From contig NZ_AP025281.1 of the NCBI RefSeq assembly GCF_024347195.1, forward strand, positions 4,154,001-4,218,000: DNA of 64,000 nucleotides, given 5' to 3'. The notes beneath the pieces were generated by a model, which did no database searches, was not told the origin of the DNA, and saw nothing but the letters and a program-made list of their open reading frames with translations. The translations under genes and the position numbers were made by a program. Positions 37,154-45,567 of the stretch are shown in pieces. How positions within the stretch are numbered: the first letter of the stretch is position 1; every line of letters begins with the position of its first letter. Source of the DNA: Aliamphritea hakodatensis (lineage in GTDB: Bacteria; Pseudomonadota; Gammaproteobacteria; Pseudomonadales; Balneatricaceae).

Positions 37154-37305
37154 TTGTTCACCCTACCAACAAACAGCCACTTTCTGCCGTCCCAGACGTT
37201 TTTCCCTCCTCATCCGCCACCCATTTGTCAGGTTACAGATGCTGTTTTCTCTAGTAGATTAGGTATCTTATCTCTCCTTTTCCGTCAGCCGGTTTTGCAA
37301 ATAAG

Positions 37306-38745
37306 ATGATGAAAAGCGCCAAGTTCGTTCAGGGCTCAACCTTCCGACACGTTTCAGTGATGACGCTCAGCAGTACCGTTGGCTTACTGGCGCTGTTTGC
37401 CGTTGACCTTGTGGATATGTACTTCCTCAGTTTACTGGGGCAGGAAGAGCTGGCTGCTGCGATCGGTTTTTCCGGTACTCTGCTGTTCTTTTTAACGTCC
37501 GTAGGCATCGGTATTCAGATTGCCATGGGCGCACTGGTCTCCCGGGCAGAAGGGGCCAGCAACCGGGAACTGGCCAGCCAGTACTGCTCCAGCGTATTGC
37601 TGTTCAGCCTGATTGCGGCCCTGTTAGTGACGCTGCCCGCCTGGTTCTGGCTGGAAGACTTACTGATGTTCCTCGGCGCCCGGGATGTCACCCTCAGCCT
37701 GGCGATGGATTACAGCCAGATACTGCTCCCAAGTACGCCGTTACTGGTTTGTGGCATGTCTGCCGCCGCCACCTTGCGGGGACTGGGCGATGCCCGTAAT
37801 GCCATGTACACCACCCTTGGCGCAGCCATTGTCAATGCCCTGCTCAATCCGCTGTTTATCTTTACCTTCGGGCTGGAAATTCAGGGGGCGGCGATTGCTT
37901 CGGTCATCTCCCGGGTGGCACTGGTGGGCATCGCGCTGTATGTGGTAATTCGCCGGCACCAGATCCACTGCAAACCGGACTTTGCCCAGATGCGCCGGGA
38001 CCTGACCGCCATTTTACCCATTGCGGTTCCCGCGGTGCTGACCAATCTGGCTACACCGATTGGCGGCAGCTATGTGCTGAGAACCATGGCAAGTTTCGGT
38101 GACAGTGCGGTAGCCGGTGCGGCCATTCTGGGCCGAGTCACCCCGGTGGCCTTTGCGCTGATATTCGCGTTATCCGGTGCCATCGGTCCGATTATCGGTC
38201 AGAACGCCGGTGCCGACCGTTACGACCGGGTCAGAGCAACATTGCTCAATGCCCTGCTCATTAACTTTGTCTATATCCTGTTCGTCTGGCTGGTACTGTA
38301 TCTGGCGGGAGACATGATCATCAGCGCCTTCAGCGCCAGCGGAGACGCCGCCTACCTGATCGATTTTTACACCACCTGGCTGGTGATCGGGTTTAGCTTT
38401 AACGGTGTGCTGTTTATTGCCAACGCCGCTTCAAACAACCTTAACCACGCCACCCAGGCCACCCTGTTCAACTTTGCCAAAGCGCTGTTCGGTACCATTC
38501 CGCTGGTGTATCTGTTTGCCCAGTGGTTCGGTGCCGCCGGTGTACTGGCCGGTGAGCTGGCCGGCGCGGTAGTCTGGGGCACAATCGCGCTGGCGGTTGT
38601 CTTCTGGCAAATCCGGCAACTGGAGCGGGAACATACCAGTGTATCCTGCACAGAACCGGAGGTAACAGAGGCAATGGCTTCACCCTTCAGTTCATCCCAG
38701 TGTCAGTTAGGCTGCTCATACGTAAAAAGTAGCGAAGATAAATAG
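37306..38745 (+). CDS. MATE-family multidrug/sodium efflux transporter
   Basis: 479 residues with about twelve transmembrane helices in two MatE halves (the first from STVGLLALFAVDLVDMYFLSLLG, the second from AVPAVLTNLATPIGGSYVL). The conserved ALRG-type element appears as SAAATLRGLGDARNAM. It exports organic cations or drugs in exchange for H+ or Na+. A C-terminal extension of ~25 hydrophilic residues with several Cys (SSSQCQLGCSY) is unusual. A threonine aldolase remnant follows directly. Confidence 0.93.
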   Translation: MMKSAKFVQGSTFRHVSVMTLSSTVGLLALFAVDLVDMYFLSLLGQEELAAAIGFSGTLLFFLTSVGIGIQIAMGALVSRAEGASNRELASQYCSSVLLFSLIAALLVTLPAWFWLEDLLMFLGARDVTLSLAMDYSQILLPSTPLLVCGMSAAATLRGLGDARNAMYTTLGAAIVNALLNPLFIFTFGLEIQGAAIASVISRVALVGIALYVVIRRHQIHCKPDFAQMRRDLTAILPIAVPAVLTNLATPIGGSYVLRTMASFGDSAVAGAAILGRVTPVAFALIFALSGAIGPIIGQNAGADRYDRVRATLLNALLINFVYILFVWLVLYLAGDMIISAFSASGDAAYLIDFYTTWLVIGFSFNGVLFIANAASNNLNHATQATLFNFAKALFGTIPLVYLFAQWFGAAGVLAGELAGAVVWGTIALAVVFWQIRQLEREHTSVSCTEPEVTEAMASPFSSSQCQLGCSYVKSSEDK

Positions 38746-38796
38746 GTTCTGCACAGGGCGCCGGCGACGCCTTTTAACCGGCATCAGCCTGCCATT

Positions 38797-39294
38797 TTTT
38801 ACAAGCCGGCTAACCGGCGCCCTCTTGACCTTACCCTGCAGGACATTGCCCGGCTCACCGACTTATTCTCCATGGGTGTCACCAAAAACGGTGCGCTGAT
38901 CGGCGAAGCAATTATTATCAACAACCAAGCGCTGGCTGAAGGCTTTGCCTTTCATGTGCAACAACGGGGCGGCATGCTGTCCAGGGGGCGTCTGCCGGGT
39001 ATTCAGTTCGTTGCGTTATTCAAAGATAACCTCTATTTCGAACTGGCAGCCCACGCCAATAAAATGGTAATGAAACTCTCTGAAGGCCTGTTGGCCCACG
39101 GCCTGCAACTGGAAACAGATACAGCAACCAATCAGATCTTCACGGCATTACCGGATGCACTGATCGCCCGGCTGCAGGAGAAATTTGACTTCTATGTCTG
39201 GTGTCGTAAAACCGCCGACAGCTCAGTTGCCCGTCTGGTCACTTCATGGGCGACGCCCGAAGAAAAGGCCGATGAGTTTGTGATGCTGCTATAA
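38797..39294 (+). pseudogene. 5'-truncated threonine aldolase (C-terminal half only)
   Basis: The frame matches the second half of low-specificity L-threonine aldolase: LTLQDIARLTDLFSMG, then VTKNGALIGEA with the PLP-binding-type Lys, then RLPGIQFVALFKDNLYFELAAHANKM. Intact enzymes are ~340 residues; here only about 165 remain. The match begins near 38800, within 60 bp of the stop of the MATE gene. The ATG at 38872 could start a 140-residue product, but it lacks the N-terminal PLP-cradle half and should be inactive. A terminator follows. Deletion of the 5' half, perhaps when the MATE gene arrived, is the simplest reading. Confidence 0.8.
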
Positions 39295-39306
39295 CGCCTG
39301 CCCATA

Positions 39307-39335
39307 AAAAAACGACGCTGACTGCGCCGTTTTTG
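39307..39335. terminator. bidirectional terminator
   Basis: AAAAAACGACGC-TGACT-GCGCCGTTTTT: a stem with A-run before and T-run after, between the convergent threonine aldolase remnant and the acuI-like gene. Confidence 0.75.
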
Positions 39336-39358
39336 CGTATTCCTGCCCGCTGCCCGGG

Positions 39359-40345
39359 TCAGGCAATCTCGACGATGACCCGGCCCTTGATCTTACCGTC
39401 CACAATGTCAGTGGCTTTTTCAACGATCTGATCAAAGCCAACGGTTTCCGACAGCAATTCCAGTTTTTCCAGATCCAGATCCTGCTGTAACCGGGCCCAT
39501 GCTTCTTCCCGGACGGCTTTCGGCGCCATCACCGAATCGATCCCCAGCAAGGACACACCCCGTAAAATAAATGGCATCACGGTCAGTGGCAGATCCGCCC
39601 CCTGAGCCAGACCGCAGCTGGTCACGGCACCGCCATACTGAGTCTGGGCGATCACGTTCGCCAGCGTATGGCTGCCGATAGAGTCAACCGCAGCCCGCCA
39701 GCGCTCCTTACCCATCGGCCGGCCTTTTTCAGAGAGCTCCGCCCGATCAATCACGCTGCTCGCCCCCAGTTGCTTAAGGAAATCTGCATGCTCTGTTCGC
39801 CCGGTAGAAGCGATCACTTCATAGCCCAGCTTCGACAGAATCGATACCGCAACACTGCCGACACCGCCATTGGCACCGGTCACCAGCACCGGCCCCTGAT
39901 CCGGTGTAATGCCGTGTTTCTCCAGCGCCAGCACCGACAGCATAGCGGTATAGCCAGCGGTTCCGACGGCCATACACTGTTTCGGCGTCATACCTGCCGG
40001 TTTCTTAATCAGCCAGTCACCCTTCACCCGGGCCTGTTCAGCATAAGCACCGTAATGCACCTCACCAACACCCCAGCCATTCAGCACGACGGCATCACCG
40101 GCGGAAAACTCAGCATGATCACTTTCAATCACCGTGCCGGCGAAGTCGATGCCCGGAATCATTGGCCATTTACGGACCACCGGGCCTTTCCCGGTAATCG
40201 CCAGGCCGTCTTTATAATTAATGGTTGAGTACTCAACGGCCACCAGCACATCGCCGGGCATCAGATCTTCGCGGCTTAGCTGCACGCATTCCGTCTGTTG
40301 CTGTTCACCGTCTTTGGAAATCTGTAACGCTTTAAAAGTATTCAT
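39359..40345 (-). CDS. acuI: AcuI/YhdH-family acrylyl-CoA reductase (NADPH)
   Basis: 328 residues, zinc-free MDR superfamily. Characteristic stretches are STINYKDGLAITGKGPVVR, PGIDFAGTV, the NADPH-binding GANGGVGSVAVSIL, and the C-terminal KATDIVDGKIKGRVIVEI. Family members reduce acryloyl-CoA to propionyl-CoA. In marine bacteria this detoxifies acrylate from DMSP. It diverges from an FCD-type regulator gene, with a palindromic operator candidate between them at 40475-40489. The symbol is by family; AcuI and YhdH are close and substrate use is not proven. Confidence 0.87.
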   Translation of the reverse strand: MNTFKALQISKDGEQQQTECVQLSREDLMPGDVLVAVEYSTINYKDGLAITGKGPVVRKWPMIPGIDFAGTVIESDHAEFSAGDAVVLNGWGVGEVHYGAYAEQARVKGDWLIKKPAGMTPKQCMAVGTAGYTAMLSVLALEKHGITPDQGPVLVTGANGGVGSVAVSILSKLGYEVIASTGRTEHADFLKQLGASSVIDRAELSEKGRPMGKERWRAAVDSIGSHTLANVIAQTQYGGAVTSCGLAQGADLPLTVMPFILRGVSLLGIDSVMAPKAVREEAWARLQQDLDLEKLELLSETVGFDQIVEKATDIVDGKIKGRVIVEIA

Positions 40346-40474
40346 AAATTCTCTCTGTAAACACGGTTTTTTTCAGGCGCTTATAGCAGCCTCTTCGCTG
40401 GCACTTCCGGAAACCGGCAGTGACTGAGATATCACTTAAAAACCTGTTTCTGACTCTGCAGATCATATATTTCT

Positions 40475-40489
40475 ATTTGTATGACAAAT
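40475..40489. promoter_or_regulatory. FadR/FCD-type operator candidate
   Basis: ATTTGT-ATG-ACAAAT is a perfect palindrome around a 3-base centre and contains TTGTATGACAA, which fits the FadR-subfamily operator consensus TNGTNNNACNA exactly. It sits between the divergent acuI-like and FCD regulator genes, which makes it the likely binding site of that regulator. Confidence 0.7.
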
Positions 40490-40618
40490 ATTAAAATATT
40501 TTATTTAGATAATAATTGTCAAGCCCAACCAAAGGCTGATACTGTTATCCCAGCGTATATAAAAGCCTTTTGCCGGGCCGCGGCACCGTTGTAACCGCTG
40601 TAAATTCAGGAAATTACC

Positions 40619-41461
40619 TTGTCTGAAATAAAGTCTGATAAAAAGTCTGATACAAAATCTACCAAAAAGTCACCCCGGAAATCTGTTGAAAAACCGTTGG
40701 CCACAACGCCGGCGCTTTCCTCACTGCAGACACAGGCACCCTTTGGCAACATTGTGACCGCCAGTGCGACCAAACAGATTGCAGAGCAACTGCGCCAGGC
40801 AATTCTCAGCGGTGAGCTGAAAAAAGATGACCGTCTGCCCACTGAATTCGAGCTGGCGGCTCAGTTCGACGTATCCCGTCCGACGATCCGCGAAGCGCTT
40901 AAACGGCTGGCCGCACAGAATCTGATCCGCTCTAAACGGGGCCCCGCCGGCGGAACCTTTGTCAACGGTTTTGAAATGAAAGATGCCACCGAATTCCTGG
41001 CATCTTCTACCATGCTGATGATCAGCATGGGCGCCGTAGAGATGGCAGACATCATTCAGACCCGCAGGATCCTTCAGGCCGAGTGTTGCAAACTCGCACT
41101 GCAGAACTGGTCTGATACCTACATGGCCGGCTTAAATCAGTGCCTTGAGCACCAGAAAGACGACTCGATCTCCGACAGTGAGTTCTGTGCAGCAGACGTT
41201 GCCTTTCACCGCTACATTACCGATGCCACCGAAAATCCTATGCTGCAGATGATCGTCTATTCCATCATTGATGCGCTGGTACCGGTGATGAATATGACAA
41301 TTGTCCGTCTGCGCAGCCGGGAAAAGATCATCGGTTACCACCAGCAGATTTGTCAGGCATTTAGTGAGCAGAATCAGGATCAGCTGTTAAGCGTTCTGAA
41401 TGAATTACTCGATTATCTGAATGACACCTTTAACCAGCAGCACGAGGCTAAGCAGCAATAG
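40619..41461 (+). CDS. GntR-family (FadR/FCD subfamily) transcriptional regulator
   Basis: 280 residues from a TTG start with AGGAAA nine bases upstream. The first ~40 residues are a Lys/Ser-rich tail (KSDKKSDTKSTKKS). The GntR winged helix spans about 47-115 (LRQAILSGELKKDDRLPTEFELAAQFDVSRPTIREALKRL). The FCD ligand-binding domain spans about 130-270, with His residues able to bind metal (AFHRYIT, IGYHQQI). It is divergent from the acuI-like gene. Inducer unknown; a short-chain organic acid or acyl-CoA would suit the neighbour. Confidence 0.92.
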   Translation: MSEIKSDKKSDTKSTKKSPRKSVEKPLATTPALSSLQTQAPFGNIVTASATKQIAEQLRQAILSGELKKDDRLPTEFELAAQFDVSRPTIREALKRLAAQNLIRSKRGPAGGTFVNGFEMKDATEFLASSTMLMISMGAVEMADIIQTRRILQAECCKLALQNWSDTYMAGLNQCLEHQKDDSISDSEFCAADVAFHRYITDATENPMLQMIVYSIIDALVPVMNMTIVRLRSREKIIGYHQQICQAFSEQNQDQLLSVLNELLDYLNDTFNQQHEAKQQ

Positions 41462-41509
41462 CGTCCGGCTCCGGTAACAGCACATTCACAGGATTATTCT
41501 TTCACGGGA

Positions 41510-42172
41510 TTATTCTTTCACCGGGGTTTGCAGCACGGTGATCAGCGTCTGATAGCCTTTATCCCGGGCGTGATCCAGCGGTGTTTTACCCTTTTTATCG
41601 GCGATATTCCGGTCTGCTCCGGCCGCCAGTAACAGGCGTACCGCACTGACATAATCCTCACCGCCATTCCCCAGAATCACCGCTTCCAGCAGCGCCGTCC
41701 AGCCCAGGTTATTAACCCGGTCCAGCGGTGCACCGGCGGCAATCAGCAACTGCATAATTTCCAGCTCAGCCTGATGGGTGGCATAAATCAGTGCCGAACC
41801 TTCGTACACCGAGGTTACCTGGGTCGGATCTGCCCCGGCCTGCAAGGCCAGCCGGGCAATTTCCGGATTACTCACTGAAACAGCCGTGTTCAGGATATCC
41901 CGGTGTTTATAATTCATCGCACTGGGCGCCGCACCGCTGGCCAGTAGCAGCCTGACTAGCGGCACACTGTTCATCTGCGCTGCCGCCAGCAACGGCGTAT
42001 TTCCCCTGCTGTCCCGGACTTCCAGTAAGGCAGCGTCCTGCTCAAGCAGCGCTGTCACTGCGCTGCTGTCCGCCTGCTCAATGTTCCGGAACAGTGCATC
42101 ACTCGCCTGAACAACGCCGGACCAGAGGCACAGGCCGATCAGGGCACCGCATAACGGGCTTTTTACGTTCAT
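41510..42172 (-). CDS. exported ankyrin-repeat protein
   Basis: 220 residues from the ATG at 42172, preceded by AAGGTGA; a GTG three codons earlier is also in frame. Signal peptide MNVKSPLCGALIGLCLWSG, cleavage near VQA-SD. Five ankyrin repeats follow (SRGNTPLLAAAQMNSVPLV, ASGAAPSAMNYKHRDILNTA, AGADPTQVTSVYEGSALIYA, NLGWTALLEAVIL, DKKGKTPLDHARD). Probably periplasmic. It is separate from the ankyrin protein at 35.7 kb and faces the TRAP protein gene divergently. Confidence 0.88.
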   Translation of the reverse strand: MNVKSPLCGALIGLCLWSGVVQASDALFRNIEQADSSAVTALLEQDAALLEVRDSRGNTPLLAAAQMNSVPLVRLLLASGAAPSAMNYKHRDILNTAVSVSNPEIARLALQAGADPTQVTSVYEGSALIYATHQAELEIMQLLIAAGAPLDRVNNLGWTALLEAVILGNGGEDYVSAVRLLLAAGADRNIADKKGKTPLDHARDKGYQTLITVLQTPVKE

Positions 42173-42414
42173 ATATCTCACCTTTTATGACACTTATTAC
42201 TCACCGGCACGTTACAAAACAATATATTTTATAGCTGGCAGAACCACTGAGAAGCCCGCCATTTCTGGCTTGCACAGAGTTGGGTCTACATTTCGCGATA
42301 CGTTGGATCTAATTACCGGTAAAAAATTTATCTGATTATCCCAGTCAGTCTACTGCTTATAACAGACTCATTTTGCCGGTAAAAATTCACCGGTTTCATA
42401 CCTAGGAGCTATAC

Positions 42415-43419
42415 ATGAAACATAAAAATAATATCGCTAAAGCTGTTTCCCTTGCCGCAGGCCTGCTGTTCTCGGCAAGCGCCCTGTCCGCAAACTGGAA
42501 CATTGCAGTGGGTGACGGTGGCAGCAGTGCTCAGGAAGCGCTGGGGCTGAAATTTATTGAACTTCTGGAAGCGAAAACCGGCGGCAAACATTCCGCTAAA
42601 CTGTTCCTTAACGGCCAGTTGGGTTCAGAGCAGGATACCGTCAACGACGTCGCCCTGGGTACCACCGACTTCTCCATTCTGGCCAGTAACAACCTGACAC
42701 CGTTCTCACCAAGCCTGGGCATTTTGTCCCTGCCGTATATCTTTGAAAACCTGGACCAGGCCATCGCCGCCACTGAAGGCCCGATTGCCGATGAGCTGGT
42801 TGAAAACACCATCCGTGATTCCAACACCCGTATTCTGGGCTGGACCTATTCCGGCTTCCGGGTACTGAGTAACTCCAAGAAGCCAATCAAGAAACTGGCC
42901 GATCTGGACGGTGTGGTTGTACGGGTACCTAAAAATGAAATCATGATTGATACCTATCAGTCCTGGGGTATTAACCCAACGCCAATGGCCTGGTCTGAAA
43001 CCTTTACAGCCCTGCAGCAGGGCGTAGTAGACGGTCAGGACACCCCTTACACTACCATTTACGCGATGAAGTTCGGTGAAGTACAGAAGTATATCGCCGA
43101 CCTCCACTATCTGTTCCTGCTGGAGCCGCTGATCATCTCTGAATCCCTGTTCCAGGATCAGGATGCTGCTACCCAGAAAGCCATTCTGGAAGCCGGTGAA
43201 GAAGCGACTCAATACAGCATTACCTGGCTGAAAGAGAAAGAAGCAGTCATCAAAGATGAACTGGTCAACAAGTACAACATGCAGATCGACACACTGCAGG
43301 ATGAAGCGGAATGGGCCAAGCGTGCTCAGGAAGCCGTATGGCCGAAGTTCTATGAAAGTGTTGGCGGTAAAGACAAAGTAAACCAGTTGCTGCGCTCACT
43401 GGGCCGCGCTGAAATCTAA
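42415..43419 (+). CDS. TRAP transporter solute-binding protein, DctP family (orphan)
   Basis: 334 residues. Signal peptide to about residue 26 (ASALSA-NW). The DctP fold shows LFLNGQLGSEQDTVNDVALGTTDFSI, the carboxylate-binding Arg region LDGVVVRVP, and TALQQGVVDGQDTP. DctP proteins deliver dicarboxylates, sugar acids or similar anions to DctQM permeases. No dctQ or dctM follows: a strong terminator and an HxlR gene come next. It must either serve a distant permease or be a leftover. The ATG follows TAGGAGCT. Confidence 0.94.
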   Translation: MKHKNNIAKAVSLAAGLLFSASALSANWNIAVGDGGSSAQEALGLKFIELLEAKTGGKHSAKLFLNGQLGSEQDTVNDVALGTTDFSILASNNLTPFSPSLGILSLPYIFENLDQAIAATEGPIADELVENTIRDSNTRILGWTYSGFRVLSNSKKPIKKLADLDGVVVRVPKNEIMIDTYQSWGINPTPMAWSETFTALQQGVVDGQDTPYTTIYAMKFGEVQKYIADLHYLFLLEPLIISESLFQDQDAATQKAILEAGEEATQYSITWLKEKEAVIKDELVNKYNMQIDTLQDEAEWAKRAQEAVWPKFYESVGGKDKVNQLLRSLGRAEI

Positions 43420-43429
43420 CAGCGATACC

Positions 43430-43451
43430 TGTATGCCCTGCGGGGCATACA
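43430..43451 (+). terminator. hairpin after dctP-like gene
   Basis: TGTATGCCC-TGCG-GGGCATACA, a perfect 9-bp stem just after the stop codon, but without a T-run; it may stabilise the transcript end. Confidence 0.45.
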
Positions 43452-43555
43452 CCTTGCTTATACCTCTGTATTCCCCCGCGAGCCAATGGATAAGGGAAAT
43501 ACAGGTTCTTGCCGGTCACGGACATCCTCTCCTGAGTGCCCACTTGACCGAACTG

Positions 43556-43586
43556 GCCGCCAGCTGTTCACCCTGGCGGCTTTTTT
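43556..43586 (+). terminator. strong Rho-independent terminator
   Basis: GCCGCCAG and CTGGCGGC form a perfect 8-bp G+C-rich stem around a 9-base loop, followed by TTTTTT. It ends the dctP-like transcript about 137 bp after the gene. Confidence 0.85.
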
Positions 43587-43626
43587 ATGTATGTCTAATC
43601 ATTCTGGCAATGTCTGCACTCATAAA

Positions 43627-43968
43627 TCATTGCCCCTGAGTTGCATAGAAATTATCAACCACCCAGTCATCAACCGCACCAATCAAACTCCCCAGCGACA
43701 AGCCTAACTCCGTTAACCGGTAATCAACTCTGGGCGGTACTTCCTGATAATCACAGCGCTCCACCAAACCATTCTGCTCCAGCAGCCTCAGAGTCTGAGT
43801 AAGCATTTTCTGCGAAATACCGTCAATTTCCCGCAGCAGTTCTGAGCTGCGTTTCGGCCCTTTATATAACAGCGGAAAGACCAGTAATACCCATTTATTT
43901 CCGATAACCTCTATCAGTTTTCGGGACGGACACTGCGCCAGATAAGGGTCCGGAGTTGGCCTGTTCAT
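43627..43968 (-). CDS. HxlR-family transcriptional regulator
   Basis: 113 residues. The family start CPSRKLIEVIGNKWVLLVFPLL carries the conserved Cys (residue 13) that acts as a thiol redox or electrophile sensor in HypR/QorR-type members. The winged helix follows (SSELLREIDGISQKMLTQTLRLLEQNGLVER). It diverges from a GDSL hydrolase gene with a flavodoxin-like quinone reductase gene after it, which would suit a QorR-like role in quinone or aldehyde stress. This is an inference from context. Confidence 0.92.
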   Translation of the reverse strand: MNRPTPDPYLAQCPSRKLIEVIGNKWVLLVFPLLYKGPKRSSELLREIDGISQKMLTQTLRLLEQNGLVERCDYQEVPPRVDYRLTELGLSLGSLIGAVDDWVVDNFYATQGQ

Positions 43969-44113
43969 GAAACTCTCACTTTTTTGGATATTTTTATGGG
44001 CACTTTTTTGTACGTACTGTTCATTTGGTTCACTTGAAATCTATTATAGCTACACCGGTATCGCAATAACTCACACGTGTGTTTCAACCCTTATCTGTAT
44101 TTGAGGTGTAACG

Positions 44114-44851
44114 ATGAAACAAACTTTTTTACCCGCAGCAATTTTACTGACGGCCATATCTTCCTTCACGGCCAGTGCCGATGAAGCCCGAATTCTCGCC
44201 TTTGGCGACAGTAACACCTGGGGCTGGTCCCCCGTCAGCGAAGGCTACCCTGCAGGACGTTTTAACGACGATACCCGCTGGGCAGGCGTGCTGGATAACG
44301 CTTTGCCTGAAGCAACTGTCATTGTTGACGGAATGATTGGTCGGCGCTCAGACATTGACGGCCGTAATGATAACGGCCTGGTCAGAAAAGAGGACTTTAA
44401 TGGCGCCGCCGCTCTGCCGGCAGCAATTGCCCGCAATATGCCGCTGGATCTGGTGGTAATTATGCTCGGAACCAATGACCTGCAGGCGGGTACTGTGCGG
44501 GCACCGGCCGATATCGCCAGGGCGGTATTCAAAATGGCAGCGAATGTCAGCCAGGCTGAGAAAACCGTCTTTACCCGCTACCCGGCACCGGATGTCTTGG
44601 TGATTGGCCCCGCTGCGATGGGTGATACCAGCAAAACAGGGTTAAGCGGTCTGTTCCAGGCCGGTGAAGCGGCATCAGTGCAGCTCAGTGCAGCATTTAC
44701 ACAGGAAGCGACCCGCACCGGCATTACATTCTTCGATGCCAGCAAAGTCACAGATACCGACGGCATTGACGGTGTGCATTTCAGCGCCAGCAACCATGAA
44801 ACACTGGGAAAGGCACTGGCCCCCGTCGTCCAGACACTGATTAACGACTGA
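44114..44851 (+). CDS. exported SGNH/GDSL hydrolase
   Basis: 245 residues. Signal peptide MKQTFLPAAILLTA..., cleavage near ASA-DE. Block I FGDSNTWGW carries the nucleophile Ser; block III is GTNDL; block V DGVHFSASNH carries the Asp-His pair, so the catalytic set is complete. Family members are esterases or lipases, including arylesterases and acyl-hydrolases of surface polysaccharides. It is likely periplasmic. The ATG follows GAGGTGT. It may be transcribed with the flavodoxin gene, though a long hairpin lies between them. Confidence 0.9.
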   Translation: MKQTFLPAAILLTAISSFTASADEARILAFGDSNTWGWSPVSEGYPAGRFNDDTRWAGVLDNALPEATVIVDGMIGRRSDIDGRNDNGLVRKEDFNGAAALPAAIARNMPLDLVVIMLGTNDLQAGTVRAPADIARAVFKMAANVSQAEKTVFTRYPAPDVLVIGPAAMGDTSKTGLSGLFQAGEAASVQLSAAFTQEATRTGITFFDASKVTDTDGIDGVHFSASNHETLGKALAPVVQTLIND

Positions 44852-44858
44852 AAACCAT

Positions 44859-44916
44859 AAAGCCCGATGCCCGGTGCCCGATGCCCGGCGACCGATACAA
44901 AGTCACCGGGCTTTAC
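44859..44916 (+). terminator. long hairpin after the GDSL hydrolase gene
   Basis: AAAGCCCG at 44859 pairs with CGGGCTTT near 44909-44916. Between them lies a direct duplication of CCCGATGCCCGG. It is probably a terminator or REP-like hairpin. Confidence 0.5.
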
Positions 44917-44956
44917 TGACCTCATATAACGTCTCTTAATTACCGGAACACATTTT

Positions 44957-45520
44957 ATGATTACTATTGCGATTGTTTACCACAGCGGATTCGGCCATAC
45001 CGAAGTACAGGCCCGGCATATCGAACAGGGTGCAGCCGCGGTCAGTGGTGTACACACTGAACTGGTTAAAGCTGAAGACCTCACCGGTCAGGCCGGCACA
45101 CTGAACCAGGCTGATGGCATTATTTTCGGCTCACCGACTTATCTGGGAAATGTATCCGGCCCGTTCAAAAGCTTTATGGATTCAACCTCTGATATATGGT
45201 TTCAGCAACAGTGGAAAGACAAAATAGCAGCAGGCTTTACCAACTCTCACAGCATCGGCGGAGATAAACTGAGCACGCTGATTTCTATGGCTGTATTCGC
45301 CGCTCAGCATGGCATGATCTGGGTCGGCCAGACAGAAATGAATACTTCGCCGGAACATCAGCAAGGGCATCCGGAAGCCATAAACCGCAGCGGTACCATG
45401 CTGGGTGCGGTCGCCTCATCTGAAGATGCCTCTCCTGAAGTTACCCCGCCGGCAGGTGATCTGGCAACCGCCCGGTTGTTCGGTAAACGCATTGCCGAAA
45501 TCACCAAACGTTTTAATTAA
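44957..45520 (+). CDS. flavodoxin-fold NAD(P)H:quinone oxidoreductase (WrbA-like)
   Basis: 187 residues. The FMN phosphate loop is YHSGFGHTEVQA, followed by GSPTYLGNVSGPFKSFMDS and a loop region ending in DLATARLFGKRIAEI, as in WrbA and related NAD(P)H-dependent flavodoxin-like reductases. Two-electron quinone reduction is the known role of the family. It lies near an HxlR regulator with a conserved Cys, which is a typical pairing for quinone-stress systems. Confidence 0.88.
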   Translation: MITIAIVYHSGFGHTEVQARHIEQGAAAVSGVHTELVKAEDLTGQAGTLNQADGIIFGSPTYLGNVSGPFKSFMDSTSDIWFQQQWKDKIAAGFTNSHSIGGDKLSTLISMAVFAAQHGMIWVGQTEMNTSPEHQQGHPEAINRSGTMLGAVASSEDASPEVTPPAGDLATARLFGKRIAEITKRFN

Positions 45521-45543
45521 ACCCGCCTGAGACTGGCAAAAAA

Positions 45544-45567
45544 GACCTCCGGTGACGCCGGAGGTTT
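45544..45567. terminator. terminator between convergent genes
   Basis: AAAGACCTCCGG-TGACG-CCGGAGGTTT: a 7-bp G+C-rich core flanked by A and T runs. Its right end overlaps the stop codon of the minus-strand EAL gene. Confidence 0.75.
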
